Part shown: positions 39,039 to 48,071 of the stretch, piece after piece | Layout: each line of letters begins with the position of its first letter | Numbering within the stretch: position 1 is the first letter of the stretch | DNA from: Pseudomonas asplenii | GTDB lineage: Bacteria > Pseudomonadota > Gammaproteobacteria > Pseudomonadales > Pseudomonadaceae | Direction: 5' to 3' | DNA length: 64,000 nucleotides | Assembly (NCBI RefSeq): GCF_001293465.1 | Contig: NZ_JSYZ01000009.1 | Coordinates: forward strand, 15,078-79,077 | Position numbers and translations under genes: made by a program | Notes under the pieces: model-generated | What the model saw: only the letters and a program-made list of their open reading frames with translations | Database searches by the model: none | What the model was told of the DNA's origin: nothing

Positions 39039-41316
39039 GCCCCGGAGCAACCTCGGCATGCTGGCCCTGCTGGTCAGCACCGCCCCCGACAAACGCACCG
39101 TGTTCGGCCGTGCCCTTGGCCAGCTGATCACCGAAGTGGAAGAACGCTCGATCAGCGTGCTGCTGTCCGAGTCTCTGCCCGACGCCACCGCCATTCTCCG
39201 TTCGGACCCGGCCATCCAGTGCCTGCTGCTGAACTGGGGCATGGACCACAGCGAAGGCCACCAGCAGTGCATCGACCTGCTGCACAACCTGCGCGAACGC
39301 AACACCCGGGTACCGGTGTTCCTGATCAGCGACCGCAGCACCGCCAGCAATATTCCGCTGGTGGTGATGCAGCACGCCGACGATTTCATCTGGCTGCCGG
39401 AAGACACCAGCCGCTTCCTCAGCGGCCGTATCCTGGCGGCCATCGAACGCTACCGCCAGGCCGTGCTGCCGCCGATGCTCGGGGCGCTGCTGCGCTTCTC
39501 GCGCTCCTACGAATACTCCTGGCACACCCCGGGCCATGCCGGCGGCACGGCGTTCCTCAAGAGCACCGCGGGCCGGGCCTTCTACGAGTACTTCGGCGAG
39601 AACCTGCTGCGCTCGGACCTGTCGATCTCGGTCGGCGAACTCGGCTCGCTGCTCGACCACTCCGGCCCCATCGGCCAGGGCGAGCGCTACGCCGCCAAGG
39701 TCTTCGGCGCGCATCGCACCTACTACGTCACCAACGGTTCCTCGACCTCGAACCGGGTGATCCTGATGGCCAGCGTCACCCGCAACCAGATCGCCCTCTG
39801 CGACCGCAACTGCCACAAGTCCGCCGAGCACGCCATGACCCTGTCCGGCGCGCTGCCCACCTACCTGCAGCCGACCCGCAACCGCTACGGCATCATCGGC
39901 CCGATCCTGCCGCAAACCCTGGAAGCCGGGGCCATCCGCGAGGCCATTGCGCGCAACCCGCTGGTCAAGCCCGGCATCGACCGGACGCCGATGCACGCGA
40001 TCATCACCAACTCCACCTACGACGGCCTGTGCTACAACGTCACCCGCGTCGAGGAACTGCTCGGTGCCAGCGTCGACCGCCTGCATTTCGACGAGGCCTG
40101 GTACGGCTACGCCCGTTTCAATCCGCTGTACAAGGACCGCTTCGCCATGCACGGCGACCCGGACGAACACAACGCCGACAAGCCCACGGTGTTCGCCACC
40201 CAGTCCACCCACAAGCTGCTCGCGGCCCTCTCCCAGGCCTCGATGATCCACGTGCGCAACGGCCGCAAGGCCATCAGCCACGCACGCTTCAACGAGTCGT
40301 TCATGATGCATGCCTCGACCTCGCCGAACTACGCGATCATGGCTTCGTGCGACGTCAGCTCGGCGATGATGAGCGCGCCCAGCGGGCAGATCCTCACCAA
40401 CGAATCGATCGAGGAAGCGATCTCCTTCCGCCAGGTGATCGCACGCATGCATGCCGACCTGGCCAGCCAGGGGCAGTGGTTCTTCTCCTGCTGGCAGCCA
40501 CCGTCGGCAAAGGTCGACGGCCAGACCGTGGACTTCCACAAGGTCGATCCGGCCCGCCTCAAGAGCGAGCCGCAGCATTGGGTACTGCACCCGAACGAGC
40601 TGTGGCACGGCTTCGGCGACATCGAGGACGGCTACTGCATGCTCGACCCGATCAAGGTGTCGGTGCTCACCCCCGGCATGGGCGACGACGGCAAGCTGCT
40701 GCCGTTCGGCATCCCCGCCTGCGTGCTCAGCGCCTACCTGTCGCGCCAGGGCATCGTGGTGGAGAAGACCACCGACTTCACCATTCTCTTCCTGTTCTCC
40801 ATCGGCATCACCAAGGGCAAGTGGGGCACGCTGGTCAACGCCCTGCTCGACTTCAAGCGCGACTACGACACCAACCTCGACCTGGAACTGTGCCTGCCCG
40901 ACCTCGCCCAGGCGCACCCGGACCAGTACCAGCACCTGGGCCTGAAGGACCTGTGCGAGCGGATCTTCCAGGCCATGAAGCAGCACAGCACCACCAGCGC
41001 CATGGCCAACGCCTTCGCCGCCTTGCCCAAGGCGGTGTACAGCCCGGTGGAGGCCTACGAAAAACTGGTGAAGGACGAGGTGGAGCTGGTGACGCTGGAA
41101 GAAGCCACCAACCGCGTGGTCGCCACCGGTATCGTGCCCTACCCGCCCGGCATCCCGCTGTTGATGCCCGGTGAAAACGCCGGACCGCTGGACGGCCCGC
41201 AACTGACCTACCTGCGCGCCCTGGAGAGTTTCGACCGGGCGTTCCCGGCCTTAGCCCATGACACCCACGGCATCGAGAGCCAGGGCGGGGTGTACCGGCT
41301 GCTGGTCATCAAGTAG
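39031..41316 (+). CDS. ldcA: PLP-dependent lysine/ornithine/arginine decarboxylase (LdcA type)
   Basis: A 761-aa class-III (Orn/Lys/Arg) decarboxylase. Wing domain with receiver-like fold at residues 1-130; PLP core with HTPGHAGGTAFLKSTAGRAFYEYFGENLLRSDLSISVGELGSLLDHSGPI, YVTNGSSTSNRVILMASV, HFDEAWYGYARFNPLY and ATQSTHKLLAALSQASMIH (Schiff-base Lys395); C-terminal LPYPPGIPLLMPGE. The antiporter-decarboxylase pairing and length match P. aeruginosa LdcA (PA1818), a lysine decarboxylase induced by arginine through ArgR. Ornithine or arginine as substrate is not excluded. Start ATG at 39031 overlaps the antiporter stop by 8 bp. Confidence 0.85.
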   Translation: MSEPRSNLGMLALLVSTAPDKRTVFGRALGQLITEVEERSISVLLSESLPDATAILRSDPAIQCLLLNWGMDHSEGHQQCIDLLHNLRERNTRVPVFLISDRSTASNIPLVVMQHADDFIWLPEDTSRFLSGRILAAIERYRQAVLPPMLGALLRFSRSYEYSWHTPGHAGGTAFLKSTAGRAFYEYFGENLLRSDLSISVGELGSLLDHSGPIGQGERYAAKVFGAHRTYYVTNGSSTSNRVILMASVTRNQIALCDRNCHKSAEHAMTLSGALPTYLQPTRNRYGIIGPILPQTLEAGAIREAIARNPLVKPGIDRTPMHAIITNSTYDGLCYNVTRVEELLGASVDRLHFDEAWYGYARFNPLYKDRFAMHGDPDEHNADKPTVFATQSTHKLLAALSQASMIHVRNGRKAISHARFNESFMMHASTSPNYAIMASCDVSSAMMSAPSGQILTNESIEEAISFRQVIARMHADLASQGQWFFSCWQPPSAKVDGQTVDFHKVDPARLKSEPQHWVLHPNELWHGFGDIEDGYCMLDPIKVSVLTPGMGDDGKLLPFGIPACVLSAYLSRQGIVVEKTTDFTILFLFSIGITKGKWGTLVNALLDFKRDYDTNLDLELCLPDLAQAHPDQYQHLGLKDLCERIFQAMKQHSTTSAMANAFAALPKAVYSPVEAYEKLVKDEVELVTLEEATNRVVATGIVPYPPGIPLLMPGENAGPLDGPQLTYLRALESFDRAFPALAHDTHGIESQGGVYRLLVIK

Positions 41317-41326
41317 GGGAGTTGAC

Positions 41327-41362
41327 GGCGCTTGCCGGTAGCCGATGCTGCCGGCAGGCGCC
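41327..41362. terminator. Candidate bidirectional terminator between ldcA and the PhyH gene
   Basis: GGCGCTTGCCGG and CCGGCAGGCGCC form a 12-bp stem with one G-T wobble and a 12-nt loop, in the 48-bp gap between convergent genes. Confidence 0.5.
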
Positions 41363-41364
41363 GG

Positions 41365-42051
41365 TCAGGCAAGCGGCCCTTGCCAGGGGTAATCCGCGGG
41401 TTCGAAGCGTTCGCGGGTGTCCATCCGGACATTGCGCAGCCTCACGGTTTCCAGGTGCGAGGCGTACAGTTTTTCCGAGAAGTAGGTGCCCAGCAACGAG
41501 CGACGGTGCCCGCCGCCGATGTTCAGAGTGCCCGCATGCACCAGGTCGGCATCGAATACCAGGATGTCACCCGCCCGGCCGCAAAGCTGCACGGCGCCGG
41601 ACTCATCACTGAAGTCGACCGGTGGCGCTGCCGGCTGCGGGCGATGGCTGCCGGGGACGATCCGCGTCGCGCCGTTGTGCGGGCCGTAGTCGTCCAGATA
41701 GGCCAGGAAGTTGACGGTGTCGCCTGGCCGCAGTGCCGACAGGTCGCGGTGCAACTGCTGCTGACCGCCACCGGCCAGCGGTTCGCGGCCCTCCACCTGG
41801 GACAGGAAGAACCGCTCGCCGATCAACTCGCCAACGGCCGCCAGCACCTGTGGCAGATGGCAGACCGCCTGAACCTTCGGCTCCAGGTCCAGCAGCGAAT
41901 GCCGCCAGTCCATGCCTCGCGGCACCGGCCATTGCGCCGAAGGGATGATACCCGCGTCGAACACCACGCGAAGCTCATCCAGCCACGGCGTCGGGATCGC
42001 CTGACGCAGCAGGACATGGCCGTCCCGAAGCAGTTGCTTGCGGTCAATCAT
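41365..42051 (-). CDS. Phytanoyl-CoA dioxygenase (PhyH) family protein
   Basis: A 228-aa Fe(II)/2-oxoglutarate-dependent dioxygenase. Iron ligands are visible as H-x-D in QQQLHRDLSALRPGDTVNFLAYLDDYG and the distal His in FDADLVHAGTLNIGGGHRRSLLGTYF, where the following Arg would bind 2-oxoglutarate. GATRIVPGSHR is the typical PhyH strand. Substrate unknown: bacterial PhyH proteins hydroxylate anything from ectoine to secondary metabolites. Its 5' end faces an MFS gene on the same strand (63 bp apart); it may be in one transcript with it. Confidence 0.8.
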   Translation of the reverse strand: MIDRKQLLRDGHVLLRQAIPTPWLDELRVVFDAGIIPSAQWPVPRGMDWRHSLLDLEPKVQAVCHLPQVLAAVGELIGERFFLSQVEGREPLAGGGQQQLHRDLSALRPGDTVNFLAYLDDYGPHNGATRIVPGSHRPQPAAPPVDFSDESGAVQLCGRAGDILVFDADLVHAGTLNIGGGHRRSLLGTYFSEKLYASHLETVRLRNVRMDTRERFEPADYPWQGPLA

Positions 42052-42114
42052 CAGGGTCCGGGCTCCGTCAGTTCGATTCCATTGCCAGCAATGTCCGGAA
42101 CTGCGCGGCGCTCG

Positions 42115-43302
42115 TCAAGCGGTCGCATCCACCTCGCCTTCGGGCCGCGCCACCGCGGCCCGGGAGCGCCAGGCAAACACCAGCACCATCACCAGGCCCA
42201 GTACCGCCATCGCCGCCCCCGCCAGGGAGATCGCCGGATAACCCAGCCCGGCGTTGATCACCGCCCCACCCAGCGCGGCACCGATGGCGTTGCCGAAGTT
42301 GAATGCACCGATGTTCACCGCGGAGGCCAGGTTGGGCGCATCCTTGGCCGCTTCCATCACGCGCATCTGCAACGGCGGGACCAGGGCAAAACTGGCGATA
42401 CCCCAGACCAGAATAGCCACTGCGGCCGGCAACGGCCAACGCACCAGCACCGAGAACGCCAGCAACACACCGATCAGCACCATCAGCGAGACGATCAGCG
42501 TACGGTCGATCGAGCGATCCGCCGCCTTGCCGCCCCACATGTTGCCCAGGGTCAGGCCCACGCCGAACAGCACCAGCATGCCGGTAATGAAGCTGGTCGA
42601 TGCATGGGTCTCACTGCTCAGGATCGGCGCGATGTAGGTGAACACGGTGAACATCGCCGCCGAGCCGACCACCGTCAGCGCCAACGCCGACAGCACCGGC
42701 CCTCGCCCCAGCACGCGAATCTCGGCCAGCACGCCGTCGTTCTTCGGCAACGGCAGGTTGGGCAGGGCGAACCACAGCGAAACCATCGCCACCAGGCCCA
42801 GGGCGGCAATGCCCCAGAACGCCGTGCGCCAGCCCATCAGCTCACCGAACCAGGTCGCCAACGGCACGCCACCGATGGTTGCCAGGGTCAGCCCCATGAA
42901 CATCGCCGCCACCGCGCCCGCGCGCTTGTCCGGCGGGACCACGCTGGCCGCGACGATCGAGCCGACGCCGAAGAACGCGCCGTGGTTGAGCGAGGTCACC
43001 ACCCGGGCGACCAGCAGGCTTTCGTAACTGGTGGCCAGCGCCGACATCAGGTTGCCGAGGGCGAAAATCGCCATCAGGCCGATCAGCAGGTAACGCCGCG
43101 GCACCCTGACCGTGGCCAGGGTCATCAACGGCGCACCGATCAGCACACCCATCGCATAGGCACTGACCAGCAGCCCGGCCGCGGGAATCGAAACACCGAG
43201 ATCGGCCGCAATGCTCGGCAACATGCCCATGGGGGCGAACTCCGTGACACCGATGCCGAAGGCACCGATGGAGAGAGCTACAAGGGGGGGATTGATACGC
43301 AT
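42115..43302 (-). CDS. MFS transporter (AraJ/NepI-like efflux)
   Basis: A 395-aa, 12-helix drug/sugar efflux type MFS protein. PPLVALSIGAFGIGVTEFAPMGMLPSIAADLGVSIPAAGLLVSAYAMGVLIGAP is the diagnostic N-terminus of the AraJ/YdhP branch, and SLNHGAFFGVGSIVAASVV is its motif C region. The ATG at 43302 has GAGGAG at ideal spacing. A divergent LysR gene (94 bp between starts) probably regulates it. Substrate unknown. Confidence 0.87.
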   Translation of the reverse strand: MRINPPLVALSIGAFGIGVTEFAPMGMLPSIAADLGVSIPAAGLLVSAYAMGVLIGAPLMTLATVRVPRRYLLIGLMAIFALGNLMSALATSYESLLVARVVTSLNHGAFFGVGSIVAASVVPPDKRAGAVAAMFMGLTLATIGGVPLATWFGELMGWRTAFWGIAALGLVAMVSLWFALPNLPLPKNDGVLAEIRVLGRGPVLSALALTVVGSAAMFTVFTYIAPILSSETHASTSFITGMLVLFGVGLTLGNMWGGKAADRSIDRTLIVSLMVLIGVLLAFSVLVRWPLPAAVAILVWGIASFALVPPLQMRVMEAAKDAPNLASAVNIGAFNFGNAIGAALGGAVINAGLGYPAISLAGAAMAVLGLVMVLVFAWRSRAAVARPEGEVDATA

Positions 43303-43396
43303 GGTTGACTCCTCATCTGTGCCGCAAATGCTACAATTCGTAACTTCCTGGCAGTAGCCCACCTTCACGACAATCACCTTTGCTTGCGAGGCACAA

Positions 43397-44290
43397 ATGG
43401 ATTTCAACGGCCGATCCGGCGAAATGGAGGTGTTCGTCAAGGTGGCGCAGGCCGGCAGCCTGTCGGCCGCCGCGCGGGCCCTGGGCCTGACCCCGTCGGC
43501 AGTGAGCCGGATCATCGCCCGCACCGAACAGCGCATCGGCACCCGCCTGCTGCTGCGTACCACCCGCGCCATCACCTTCACCGCCGAGGGCGAGGCGTAC
43601 CTGCGCGGTGCACGGCGCATCCTGGCCGACATGGATGAAGTGGAGGAAGCGATCACCGACCAGGGCGTGCCAAGGGGGCGGCTGCGGGTCAGTGCGGCAC
43701 TGGCCCATGGGCGACTGACCGTGGTACCGCTGATCGCGGCCTTCAGCGCCCGCTACCCGAAGATCCTGGTCGACCTCATGCTCGGCGACGAGGTCGTCGA
43801 CATCCTCGGCGGCCAGGCCGATGTCGCCCTGCGCTTCGGCCATCTGCCCGACAGCCCCCTGAGCGCCCGCTGCATCGGCGAAACCGGCCAGGTCGTGGTC
43901 GCTTCACCCGAGTATCTGGAACGCCACGGCGTTCCCCGCGAACCGGAAGACCTGCTCAAGCACAACTGCCTGCGCTTCAGCTTCCGCCGGGCCGAGCCCG
44001 ACTGGCCGTTTCTGCGCGATGGACAGCATTTCTCACTGAAGATCGCCGGCAATATCGAATGCAGCAGCGGCGAGGCATTGACCCAACTGGCCCTGCTCGG
44101 CGCCGGTATCGCGCGCATCGGTGCCTTTTCGGTAGCCGACGAGTTGAAAAGCGGTCGGCTGGTACCGCTGCTGGAGGCTTACAACCCCGGGGACCGCGAG
44201 CCGATCCATGCGGTGTTCGTCGGGGGGACGGCGATGACGGCCCGGGTCCGGGTGTTCGTGGATTTCCTGCTGGAGCACCACAGGATGTGA
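43397..44290 (+). CDS. LysR-family transcriptional regulator (MFS-linked)
   Basis: A 297-aa CrgA-type LTTR: GEMEVFVKVAQAGSLSAAARALGLTPSAVSRIIARTEQRIGTRLLLRTTRAITFTAEGEAYLRGARRIL is the DNA-binding and linker part. Divergent from the MFS efflux gene. It ends 3 bp before the stop of a second, oppositely oriented LysR gene, so two LTTR genes meet tail to tail. Confidence 0.88.
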   Translation: MDFNGRSGEMEVFVKVAQAGSLSAAARALGLTPSAVSRIIARTEQRIGTRLLLRTTRAITFTAEGEAYLRGARRILADMDEVEEAITDQGVPRGRLRVSAALAHGRLTVVPLIAAFSARYPKILVDLMLGDEVVDILGGQADVALRFGHLPDSPLSARCIGETGQVVVASPEYLERHGVPREPEDLLKHNCLRFSFRRAEPDWPFLRDGQHFSLKIAGNIECSSGEALTQLALLGAGIARIGAFSVADELKSGRLVPLLEAYNPGDREPIHAVFVGGTAMTARVRVFVDFLLEHHRM

Positions 44291-44293
44291 GGG

Positions 44294-45223
44294 TCAATCG
44301 CCGACCAGTTCCCGGGCAATCGCTGCCAACTGCCCCCCCACGCGGGTCTTCAGGATCTCGATGAAGCGGGTGATTTTCGCGTCGACGAACTGCCGTGAGG
44401 AGTAGACGGCATACACGTTGCGCTCCTGCGTATGGTAGTCCGGCAACACCCGCACCAGCCTGCCCGAACGCAGCTCGTCAATCGCCGAGAAGCCCGCCAG
44501 CAGGCCGATGCCCGCGCCTTCGCGCACCGCCACCGCCATGGCCTCCATGTCGTTGACACTGAAGCTCGCCCCGGCCGGCACGAAGGTCGTGCTGCCGGCC
44601 TTGCTGCTCAACTGCCATTCATCCCGGACGTAATCGACGGTGCCCAGCAGCAGGCATGAGTGATCGACCAGATCCTCCGGTTGCGCGGGAACCCCATGCG
44701 TCGCCAGGTATTCGGGGGACGCGACCAGCACACAGTGGCTGACCCCGATTTTCTGGCTGACGTAGGCCGAGTCCGGCAGCGTCCGGGCGATCAGGATCGA
44801 CAGGTCCAACTGGTCCTCCAGCAGGTTGGGCATGCGCTGGGACAGCAGCAGATCGACCGAGACTTGCGGGTAGTCCTGGCGATAGCCGAGCACGGCCTGG
44901 GTCACCAGGTGGCGGGCCAGCCCCGGCACGCAATGCACCCGCAACGTGCCCCTGGGCTCCTGCAGCGCACTGCCGGCCTCCGCCTCCGCGTGTTCAAGGT
45001 CGGCCAGGATCGCCGTGCAGCGCTCGTAGAACCGGCGACCGGCATCGGTGACCGACAGACGCCGCGTCGAACGCTGCAGCAGGCGGGTGTTGAGCAGCGA
45101 CTCGAGCGCGGAAACGGCCCGCGACACATTGCCCACCGTCGAGTCGAGGTGGTTCGCCACGGCGGTGAAGCTGCCCATCTCGACCACCTTCACGTACACC
45201 ACCATGTTCGCAAACTTGTCCAT
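44294..45223 (-). CDS. LysR-family transcriptional regulator (aldehyde dehydrogenase-linked)
   Basis: A 309-aa LTTR: MDKFANMVVYVKVVEMGSFTAVANHLDSTVGNVSRAVSALESLLNTRLLQRSTRRLSVTDAG. Start at 45223 has GGGAGG 6 bp upstream; the longer frame to 45469 runs into the intergenic region. Divergent from the aldehyde dehydrogenase/oxidoreductase pair (263 bp), its likely targets. Confidence 0.88.
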   Translation of the reverse strand: MDKFANMVVYVKVVEMGSFTAVANHLDSTVGNVSRAVSALESLLNTRLLQRSTRRLSVTDAGRRFYERCTAILADLEHAEAEAGSALQEPRGTLRVHCVPGLARHLVTQAVLGYRQDYPQVSVDLLLSQRMPNLLEDQLDLSILIARTLPDSAYVSQKIGVSHCVLVASPEYLATHGVPAQPEDLVDHSCLLLGTVDYVRDEWQLSSKAGSTTFVPAGASFSVNDMEAMAVAVREGAGIGLLAGFSAIDELRSGRLVRVLPDYHTQERNVYAVYSSRQFVDAKITRFIEILKTRVGGQLAAIARELVGD

Positions 45224-45486
45224 GCCTAACCTCCCGATGCCCGTGCCCGGCGTGTTCGATCGATGCCATGCAGCAAGCCCGGACGGCAAGTGACGGCGAT
45301 TGGGGCTGAGAGTACCGCATATCGCCCGGCGGATATTTCCTCTGTGCACAACAGTGCTTCCCTCCCGCCCGACTAAATCAACGGGGTGGTCCTCCATAGA
45401 CTGGATTGCACGGATCGCCTGAACGGCCTCCTCGACCCGCCGCAGCAGCGCGCAGTCCATTCCCGACATTAATGAAGGCCACAGTA

Positions 45487-46923
45487 ATGAATACGCCCTA
45501 CGACTCGCTCTACCTTTTCATCGGCGGTGAATGGATCGGCACCGACGGCCGGGCGACCGCCGCCGTCATCAACCCGGCCACCGAAACCGAAATCGGCCGG
45601 GTACCGCTGGCCACCCTCGCCGACCTGGATCGTGCCCTCGACGTCGCGCAACAGAGTTTCACCACCTGGCGCCAGACCGTGCCCGACCAGCGCGCCAAGG
45701 TACTCAAGCGGGCCGCCGACCTGATCCTGGAGCGGGCCGCGCATATCGCCGCACAAATGACCCTGGAGGAAGGCAAGCCGCTTGCCGAGGCGATGGATGA
45801 AGTCACCCGGGCCGCCGAGTACTTCGAATGGTTCGCCGAAAGCGCCCGGCGTATCGACGGGCGTGTGGTGCCGGCCAACCGGCCGGGCGTGCTGCAACTG
45901 GTCAAGCGCCAGGCGATCGGCCCGGTGGCCGCCTTCACCCCGTGGAACTTCCCGGCGATCACCCCGGCCCGCAAGCTTTCGGCAGCCCTGGCAGCCGGCT
46001 GCAGCGTCATTCTCAAGCCCGGCGAGGAAAGCCCCTCCACCGCTCTGGCGCTGGCCCGGGCCCTCGACGACGCCGGCCTGCCCAAGGGTGTGCTGCAGGT
46101 GGTGTTCGGCGTGCCGGACCAGGTCTCCAGCCACCTGATCGCCTCGCCGGTCATCCGCAAGGTGACCTTCACCGGTTCGGTACCGATCGGCCGCCTGCTG
46201 TCCGCCCGGGCGGCCGAGGGGGTCAAGCCGATCACCCTCGAACTGGGCGGCCACGGGCCGGTGCTGGTATTCGACGACGCCGATGTGCAAAAGGCCGCCC
46301 TGGAAGGCGTGGCGAACCGCTTTCGCGGCACCGGCCAGGTGTGCATTTCCTCCACCCGCTTCCTGATCCAGCGCGGCGTGTACCAGCCGTTCGTCGATGC
46401 ATTCGTGACCGCGACCCAGGCCCTGCGCATCGGCAATGGCCTGGATCCCCGGACCCAGGTCGGGCCGCTCGCCAACCCGAGGCAACTGGCCAAGATGGAA
46501 GAGCTGGTCGCCGATGCGGTCGCCAAGGGCGCGCGGGTGCTCGCCGGCGGAGAGCCGCTGCCAGGCCCCGGTTTCTTCTTCGCACCCACGGTGCTGGTCG
46601 ATGTGCCCATGGAGGCGCGGGTCATGCACGAAGAACCCTTTGGCCCCATCGCCATCCTGATGCCGTTCGATCAGTTGGCCGACGGACTGGCAGAAGCCAA
46701 TCGCCTGCCCTACGGACTGTCCGCCTACGCCTTCACCCGCGATGCCCGCACCGCCATCGACGTCGCCGATGGGCTGGAAGCCGGCATGATCGGCATCAAC
46801 CAGTACCGCATCGTCGCCACCGAGCTGCCGTTCGGCGGCCTGAAGGAAAGCGGCCACGGTTCGGAAGGAGGAATCGAAGGCATCGAACACTACCTCACCC
46901 ACAAATTCATCAGCCAGATCTGA
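45487..46923 (+). CDS. NAD(P)-dependent aldehyde dehydrogenase (succinate-semialdehyde dehydrogenase-like)
   Basis: A 478-aa ALDH. Catalytic Cys286 lies in FRGTGQVCISSTRF and general base Glu252 in TLELGGHGPVLVFDDAD. GPVAAFTPWNFPAITPARKLSAALAAGCSVILKP is the cofactor-binding segment. The sequence groups with GabD-like semialdehyde dehydrogenases, but ELGGHGP departs from the common ELGGNAP. Followed after 12 bp by a quinone oxidoreductase, suggesting oxidation of an aldehyde or enone in one pathway. GAAGG precedes the start at 45487; an ATG five codons upstream is possible. Confidence 0.88.
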   Translation: MNTPYDSLYLFIGGEWIGTDGRATAAVINPATETEIGRVPLATLADLDRALDVAQQSFTTWRQTVPDQRAKVLKRAADLILERAAHIAAQMTLEEGKPLAEAMDEVTRAAEYFEWFAESARRIDGRVVPANRPGVLQLVKRQAIGPVAAFTPWNFPAITPARKLSAALAAGCSVILKPGEESPSTALALARALDDAGLPKGVLQVVFGVPDQVSSHLIASPVIRKVTFTGSVPIGRLLSARAAEGVKPITLELGGHGPVLVFDDADVQKAALEGVANRFRGTGQVCISSTRFLIQRGVYQPFVDAFVTATQALRIGNGLDPRTQVGPLANPRQLAKMEELVADAVAKGARVLAGGEPLPGPGFFFAPTVLVDVPMEARVMHEEPFGPIAILMPFDQLADGLAEANRLPYGLSAYAFTRDARTAIDVADGLEAGMIGINQYRIVATELPFGGLKESGHGSEGGIEGIEHYLTHKFISQI

Positions 46924-46935
46924 GGAAAACCGACC

Positions 46936-47955
46936 ATGAAAGCCATTACCTTCGAAACCTTCGGTGACGCCGACGTCCTGGAACTGACCGACGTGCAACG
47001 CCCCGAAGTACGTCCCACGGACCTGCTGGTGCGGGTCTACGCAGCCGGCGTCAACCGCGCCGACCTGACCCACCGCAAGGGCGGCTACGGCCGTCCGGAC
47101 TTTGGCGACTCGTCGCTCATCGGCCTTGAAATCGCCGGGGAAGTCATCGAGATCGGCAGCGACGTCGTCGGCTACAAGGTCGGCGACCGGGTGATGGGCG
47201 TCGTCGGGGGTGGCGCCTATGCCGAGCTGGCCCGCCTTCACTACCGCATGGCGATGCCGATTCCGGCGCAGTTGGACTATGTGCAGGCCGCCGCCATCCC
47301 CGAAGTCTTCGTCACCGCCCACGAAGCGATGCTCCACCTGGGCCGGCTGAAGCCCGGCGACTCGGTGCTGATCCATGCCGCCGCCGGCGGCGTGGGCTCC
47401 GCTGCGGTCCAACTGGCCTATGCCACGGGCGCCACCATTTACGCGACGACCGACGCCAGCAAGCTGTCGCGCGTCGAGCACCTGGGGGCCGACTTCGCCA
47501 TCGACTACAAGGCCCGGGATTTCGCCGAGGTCATCGCGCAAAAGACCAACGGCCGGGGTGTCGACGTGGTCATCGACTTCATCGGCGAACCCTACTTCGC
47601 GCGCAACATCGCTTCGCTGGCCAATGGCGGAAGGCTGGTCCAGGTCGGCATCCTGGGCGGTGGCGGCAACGTGGCACTGAAGCTCGAAGACCTCCTCTAC
47701 CGTCATCTGCAGATCATCGGCACGGTGATGAAGTCCCGTAGCCAGCATGAGAAGCAGGAGATGATCAGGCGTTTCCGCGAGCACTGGCTGGAGCGCTTCG
47801 AGGGCGGCGAAAGCCTGGAGCCGGTGGTCGACAGCACCTTCCCGCTGTCCCGTGCCGCCGATGCCCACCGCCGCATGGAGTCCGCTGAAAATATCGGCAA
47901 GATCATCCTGACGATGCAGCCCGAGGACCTGCTCCCGACCCGCAACGCCCAATGA
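46936..47955 (+). CDS. Zinc-independent quinone oxidoreductase-type alcohol dehydrogenase (MDR family)
   Basis: A 339-aa medium-chain dehydrogenase/reductase of the NADPH:quinone oxidoreductase (PIG3-like) branch. AAGVNRADLTHRKGGYG is the substrate strand, VLIHAAAGGVGSAAVQLAYATGATIYATTDASKLSRVEHLGADFAIDYK the Rossmann cofactor site. The zinc ligands of classical alcohol dehydrogenases are missing. Same transcript as the upstream aldehyde dehydrogenase. Confidence 0.88.
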   Translation: MKAITFETFGDADVLELTDVQRPEVRPTDLLVRVYAAGVNRADLTHRKGGYGRPDFGDSSLIGLEIAGEVIEIGSDVVGYKVGDRVMGVVGGGAYAELARLHYRMAMPIPAQLDYVQAAAIPEVFVTAHEAMLHLGRLKPGDSVLIHAAAGGVGSAAVQLAYATGATIYATTDASKLSRVEHLGADFAIDYKARDFAEVIAQKTNGRGVDVVIDFIGEPYFARNIASLANGGRLVQVGILGGGGNVALKLEDLLYRHLQIIGTVMKSRSQHEKQEMIRRFREHWLERFEGGESLEPVVDSTFPLSRAADAHRRMESAENIGKIILTMQPEDLLPTRNAQ

Positions 47956-48071
47956 TTGCGGCGTTCATCCTTTGACCGCCGCGGCAGCGCCCCATGCACA
48001 TGGGGCCCTTGCCAGGATGACGGACCCTGTTATCTACTCCGTCATCCCGACATGGAGCAGGCAGGCATTCG

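Noticed and set aside
38989..41202. A 737-codon minus-strand frame opposite ldcA.
   Set aside because: Antisense to a decarboxylase with intact PLP motifs; Gln/His/Gly-rich composition.
41332..43308. A 658-codon plus-strand frame opposite the PhyH and MFS genes.
   Set aside because: Made of His/Arg/Gln-rich antisense sequence; both minus-strand genes have clear families.
45469..47952. An 827-codon minus-strand frame opposite the aldehyde dehydrogenase pair.
   Set aside because: Antisense to two enzymes with intact active sites.
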